Assembly: GCA_903831635.1 (NCBI GenBank)
Contig: CAIKYN010000127.1
Location: 1 to 14,906 of the forward strand
Source of the DNA: an uncultured Spartobacteria bacterium
GTDB taxonomy: Bacteria; Verrucomicrobiota; Verrucomicrobiia; Chthoniobacterales; UBA6821
Reading direction: 5' to 3'
DNA length: 14,906 nt
The position numbers were made by a program, and so were the translations under genes. Shown one piece after another: positions 12,996 through 14,906 of this stretch (position 1 is the first letter of the stretch; every line of letters begins with the position of its first letter). Under the pieces are notes generated by a model. That model did no database searches. It was given only the letters and a program-made list of their open reading frames with translations, and was not told the DNA's origin.

Positions 12996-14753
12996 ATGTC
13001 CGAGACACCCGCACACGTCGGAGAAATCCTTGAACACATCGCGCAGCTCCTGGAACTAAAGGGGGAGAATCTCTTTAAGATCAGGGCCTATACAAATGCC
13101 GCACGGGCCCTGGAGTCGCTGAGCGAGCCGATCGAGACCATCGTCGCCGAGGGGCGTCTGGGTGAGATCGAGGGAATCGGCAAGGCGATCTCCGAAAAAG
13201 TCACGGAACTCGTGACCACCGGGCACCTGAAATACTACGAGGAACTCAAGGGCTCATTCCCCGAGGGGATCTTTGAGCTTTTTGAACTGCAGGGTCTCGG
13301 AGCCAAGAAGATCAAGGCCCTCCATGATCAGCTCGGCGTCTCCTCCGTGGAGGATCTCGAGCGGGTCTGCAAGGAGGGGAAGGCCGCGGAGTTGGCGGGC
13401 TTTGGCGAGAAGACCCAGACCAAGCTCCTGAAGGCGATCGAGGATCACCGCAAGCACGCCGGACGCTTCCGGATCAATGTCGTCGCGGAGCTTGCAGAAG
13501 AACTCCTCTCCGATCTGCGCGCTCATGAGGTCGTCGGGCAGATCAGCGAGGGAGGGAGCTTCCGCCGCCGCAAGGAGACGATCGGGGACCTTGATATTTT
13601 GGTCTCTTCGAAGCAACCCGAAGAGGTCACGGCTTTCTTCGTTCACCACCCATTGGTGGAGGAGGTGATTGTCAGCGGAGCGACGAAATCGAGTGTCCGC
13701 CTCAAGGACGGGGTGCAGTGCGATCTCCGCGTGGTGAAGCCGGAGGAGTTCCCGTTTGCCCTCGTCTATTTCACGGGGAGTAAGGAGCACAACATTCGCC
13801 TCCGTAGCCGTGCGCTGGAGCGTGGATGGTCACTGAACGAATACCGCTTCACCGTGGCCGAAGGTGCGGAGCAGCCGCCGGAGATCCATGACGAGAAGGG
13901 ACTCTACAAATCATTGGGCCTCGATTTCATTCCGCCCGAGCTTCGCGAGGACAAAGGTGAGATCGCCGCTGCTGAGGCATGTGAACTGCCCGATCTGATT
14001 GAGTGGAGCAACCTGCGCGGCACCTTCCACTGCCACACCACGTCAAGCGACGGGAAAAACTCCCTGATCGAGATGGCCCGAGCGGCGATCGATCTGGGTC
14101 TCGAATACCTCGGCATCGCCGATCATAGCAAAAGCTCCTTCCAGGCCCGCGGACTCGATGCCATACGTCTTGCCGAGCAGGTGGCTGAGATCCGTGAGCT
14201 CAATGCCTCCAAGGAATTTCAGGAGGCCGGGTTCAGGCTCTTCGCGGGCAGCGAATGCGACATCCTCAAGGAGGGAGATCTCGATTTCCCTGACGAGGTT
14301 CTCGAGACACTCGACTATGTCGTCGCCTCGGTTCACTCAGGTTTCACGGCCGATGAAAAGACGATGACCGAGAGGATCATCCGCGCAATCCGCAATCCCC
14401 ATGTCACGATGATGGGGCATCTCACGGGCCGACTGCTCCTCGCGCGCGACGCCTATCCAGTGAATATCCCCGCCGTGATCGAGGCTGCTGCTGAGACCGG
14501 GACGATCATTGAGATCAACGCCAGCCCCTGGCGCCTCGACATGGATTGGCGCTGGTGGCCACTGGCGAAAGAGAAGGGTGTGAAGTGCGCGATCAACCCC
14601 GATGCCCACACAGTTTTTGGTCTCCAAGATCTGATCTATGGCGTCGGCATTGCCCGCAAAGGATGGCTGACCAAGGCCGATGTCGTGAACTGCCTGCCGC
14701 TGGGGAAGATCGAGGCTGTTTTAGCCGCAAAGCGGCTAAAACAAGGGGTTTAG
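12996..14753 (+). CDS. polX: DNA polymerase/3'-5' exonuclease PolX (family X polymerase plus PHP domain)
   Basis: A 585-residue protein of the bacterial PolX type, used in base-excision or gap-filling repair. Residues 1-155 form the DNA-binding 8-kDa-like and helix-hairpin-helix region (EIEGIGKAISEKV 57-69; LQGLGAKKIKALH 98-110; GFGEKTQ 135-141). The polymerase core has GGSFRRRKETIGDLDILV (187-203; catalytic Asp198, Asp200) and QCDLRVV with the third Asp243; FTGSKEHNIRLR (259-270) follows. The C-terminal PHP domain (about 340-570) holds the metal ligands His345, His347, Asp352, His377, Glu420, His447, His475, Asp536 and His538 (FHCHTTSSDG, IADHS, AGSECD, SVHSG, GHLTGR, NPDAH), indicating an intact 3'-5' exonuclease/phosphatase site. 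Length matches the usual 570-580. The start at ATG 12996 gives MSETPAHVGEILEHIAQLLEL, a typical N-terminus. The last codons coincide with a perfect hairpin and the stop with an inverted-repeat element. Confidence 0.96.
   Translation: MSETPAHVGEILEHIAQLLELKGENLFKIRAYTNAARALESLSEPIETIVAEGRLGEIEGIGKAISEKVTELVTTGHLKYYEELKGSFPEGIFELFELQGLGAKKIKALHDQLGVSSVEDLERVCKEGKAAELAGFGEKTQTKLLKAIEDHRKHAGRFRINVVAELAEELLSDLRAHEVVGQISEGGSFRRRKETIGDLDILVSSKQPEEVTAFFVHHPLVEEVIVSGATKSSVRLKDGVQCDLRVVKPEEFPFALVYFTGSKEHNIRLRSRALERGWSLNEYRFTVAEGAEQPPEIHDEKGLYKSLGLDFIPPELREDKGEIAAAEACELPDLIEWSNLRGTFHCHTTSSDGKNSLIEMARAAIDLGLEYLGIADHSKSSFQARGLDAIRLAEQVAEIRELNASKEFQEAGFRLFAGSECDILKEGDLDFPDEVLETLDYVVASVHSGFTADEKTMTERIIRAIRNPHVTMMGHLTGRLLLARDAYPVNIPAVIEAAAETGTIIEINASPWRLDMDWRWWPLAKEKGVKCAINPDAHTVFGLQDLIYGVGIARKGWLTKADVVNCLPLGKIEAVLAAKRLKQGV
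14717..14743. repeat. Perfect 12-bp inverted repeat in the last codons of polX
   Basis: TGTTTTAGCCGC (14717-14728), loop AAA (14729-14731), GCGGCTAAAACA (14732-14743) is a perfect hairpin inside codons for VLAAKRLKQ of PolX, ending 7 bases before the stop codon. It lacks the T-run of an intrinsic terminator downstream of the stem. Because it is symmetric it would form on either strand. Confidence 0.6.
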
Positions 14754-14892
14754 ACTGAAGGCTGTTAGACTGTTAGGAGGAAGGCAGAATAGAAATAGCA
14801 TCATTCTAAAATCCTGAATCTTTCTTGCATGCAGTTCCTGATTTCCTGAGTTCCAGATTCAACCCTTCAGTCCAACAGTCTTCAGCCTAAAC
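14748..14892. repeat. MITE-like intergenic element with 25-bp imperfect inverted ends
   Basis: The arms at 14748-14772 and 14868-14892 are reverse complements at 22 of 25 positions, with three transitions. The interior (about 95 bases) is non-coding and holds degenerate 7-9-bp units: TTCCTGA at 14835-14841 and 14843-14849, and GAATCT (14816-14821) opposite AGATTC (14855-14860). The left arm itself reads as repeated units of the type CTGAAG/CTGTTAG. The polX stop codon TAG (14751-14753) lies inside the left arm. No transposase and no clear target-site duplication are seen. It could be a MITE, a repetitive extragenic element or a large hairpin. The remaining bases to the window end show no gene. 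Confidence 0.55.
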
Positions 14893-14906
14893 ACCTATCA
14901 GCATGA

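Noticed and set aside
12769..13014. 81-residue minus-strand ORF spanning the gap before polX
   Set aside because: Starts inside polX and ends in the preceding gene, has no ribosome-binding site or recognisable domain.
14717..14743. Hairpin at the end of polX as an intrinsic terminator
   Set aside because: The T-run is inside the stem rather than after it, and the structure lies within the coding region; kept as a repeat instead.
1..14906. tRNA, rRNA, CRISPR array, transposase or phage genes
   Set aside because: I looked for cloverleaf patterns, regularly spaced repeats and transposase motifs by eye on both strands and found none; short RNAs cannot be excluded without a covariance search.

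Overview
The window is 14.9 kb of compact bacterial chromosome with 16 protein genes and no recognisable RNA gene, insertion sequence or CRISPR array. Gene order and protein character suggest a Gram-negative-like, moderately GC-rich bacterium, most likely of the Verrucomicrobiota/PVC group. That placement rests on overall impression (few strong Shine-Dalgarno sites, intergenic heptad-like repeats, this mix of genes), not on a marker gene, and should be treated as tentative.

Layout. (1) Positions 35-3498, plus strand, five tightly packed genes: a DUF2452-like small protein, a sialidase-fold BNR/Asp-box protein anchored by an N-terminal hydrophobic segment, a polytopic membrane protein overlapping it by ATGA, an anti-sigma-factor-antagonist (STAS) protein, and a divergent cation-diffusion-facilitator-like protein that overlaps the STAS gene by ATGA. 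(2) Positions 3506-10495, minus strand, seven genes read right to left: ruvX, truA, a secreted zinc amidase, a TIGR01777-type SDR epimerase, an acyl-CoA desaturase, an ABC-2 family permease and an ArnT-like glycosyltransferase. ruvX/truA overlap, and truA/amidase/epimerase are 7-9 bases apart, so the upstream four genes look like a translationally coupled operon; the last three follow after gaps of 65-91 bases. (3) Positions 10614-11539, plus strand, divergent from ruvX: a small two-helix membrane protein and Maf. (4) Positions 11655-12833: two tandem paralogous single-pass envelope proteins of unknown function with two conserved extracytoplasmic cysteines and codon usage visibly less GC-rich than their neighbours. 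(5) Positions 12996-14753: a full-length bacterial PolX (polymerase X plus PHP domain), whose 3' end carries a perfect 12-bp hairpin and whose stop codon lies inside a 145-bp MITE-like inverted-repeat element.

How the genes work together. The minus-strand cluster combines housekeeping functions (RuvX: 16S rRNA 5'-end/recombination-type nuclease fold; TruA: tRNA pseudouridine) with envelope functions (peptidoglycan amidase, membrane lipid desaturation, lipid-linked sugar transfer, export). The first plus-strand group couples a possible regulatory STAS switch to a CDF-fold membrane protein that has lost essentially all of the canonical metal ligands. The observations most worth following are that CDF/STAS pair, the two-cysteine paralog pair, and the repeat architecture at the end of polX. 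No complete, clearly new defence or biosynthetic system is visible.
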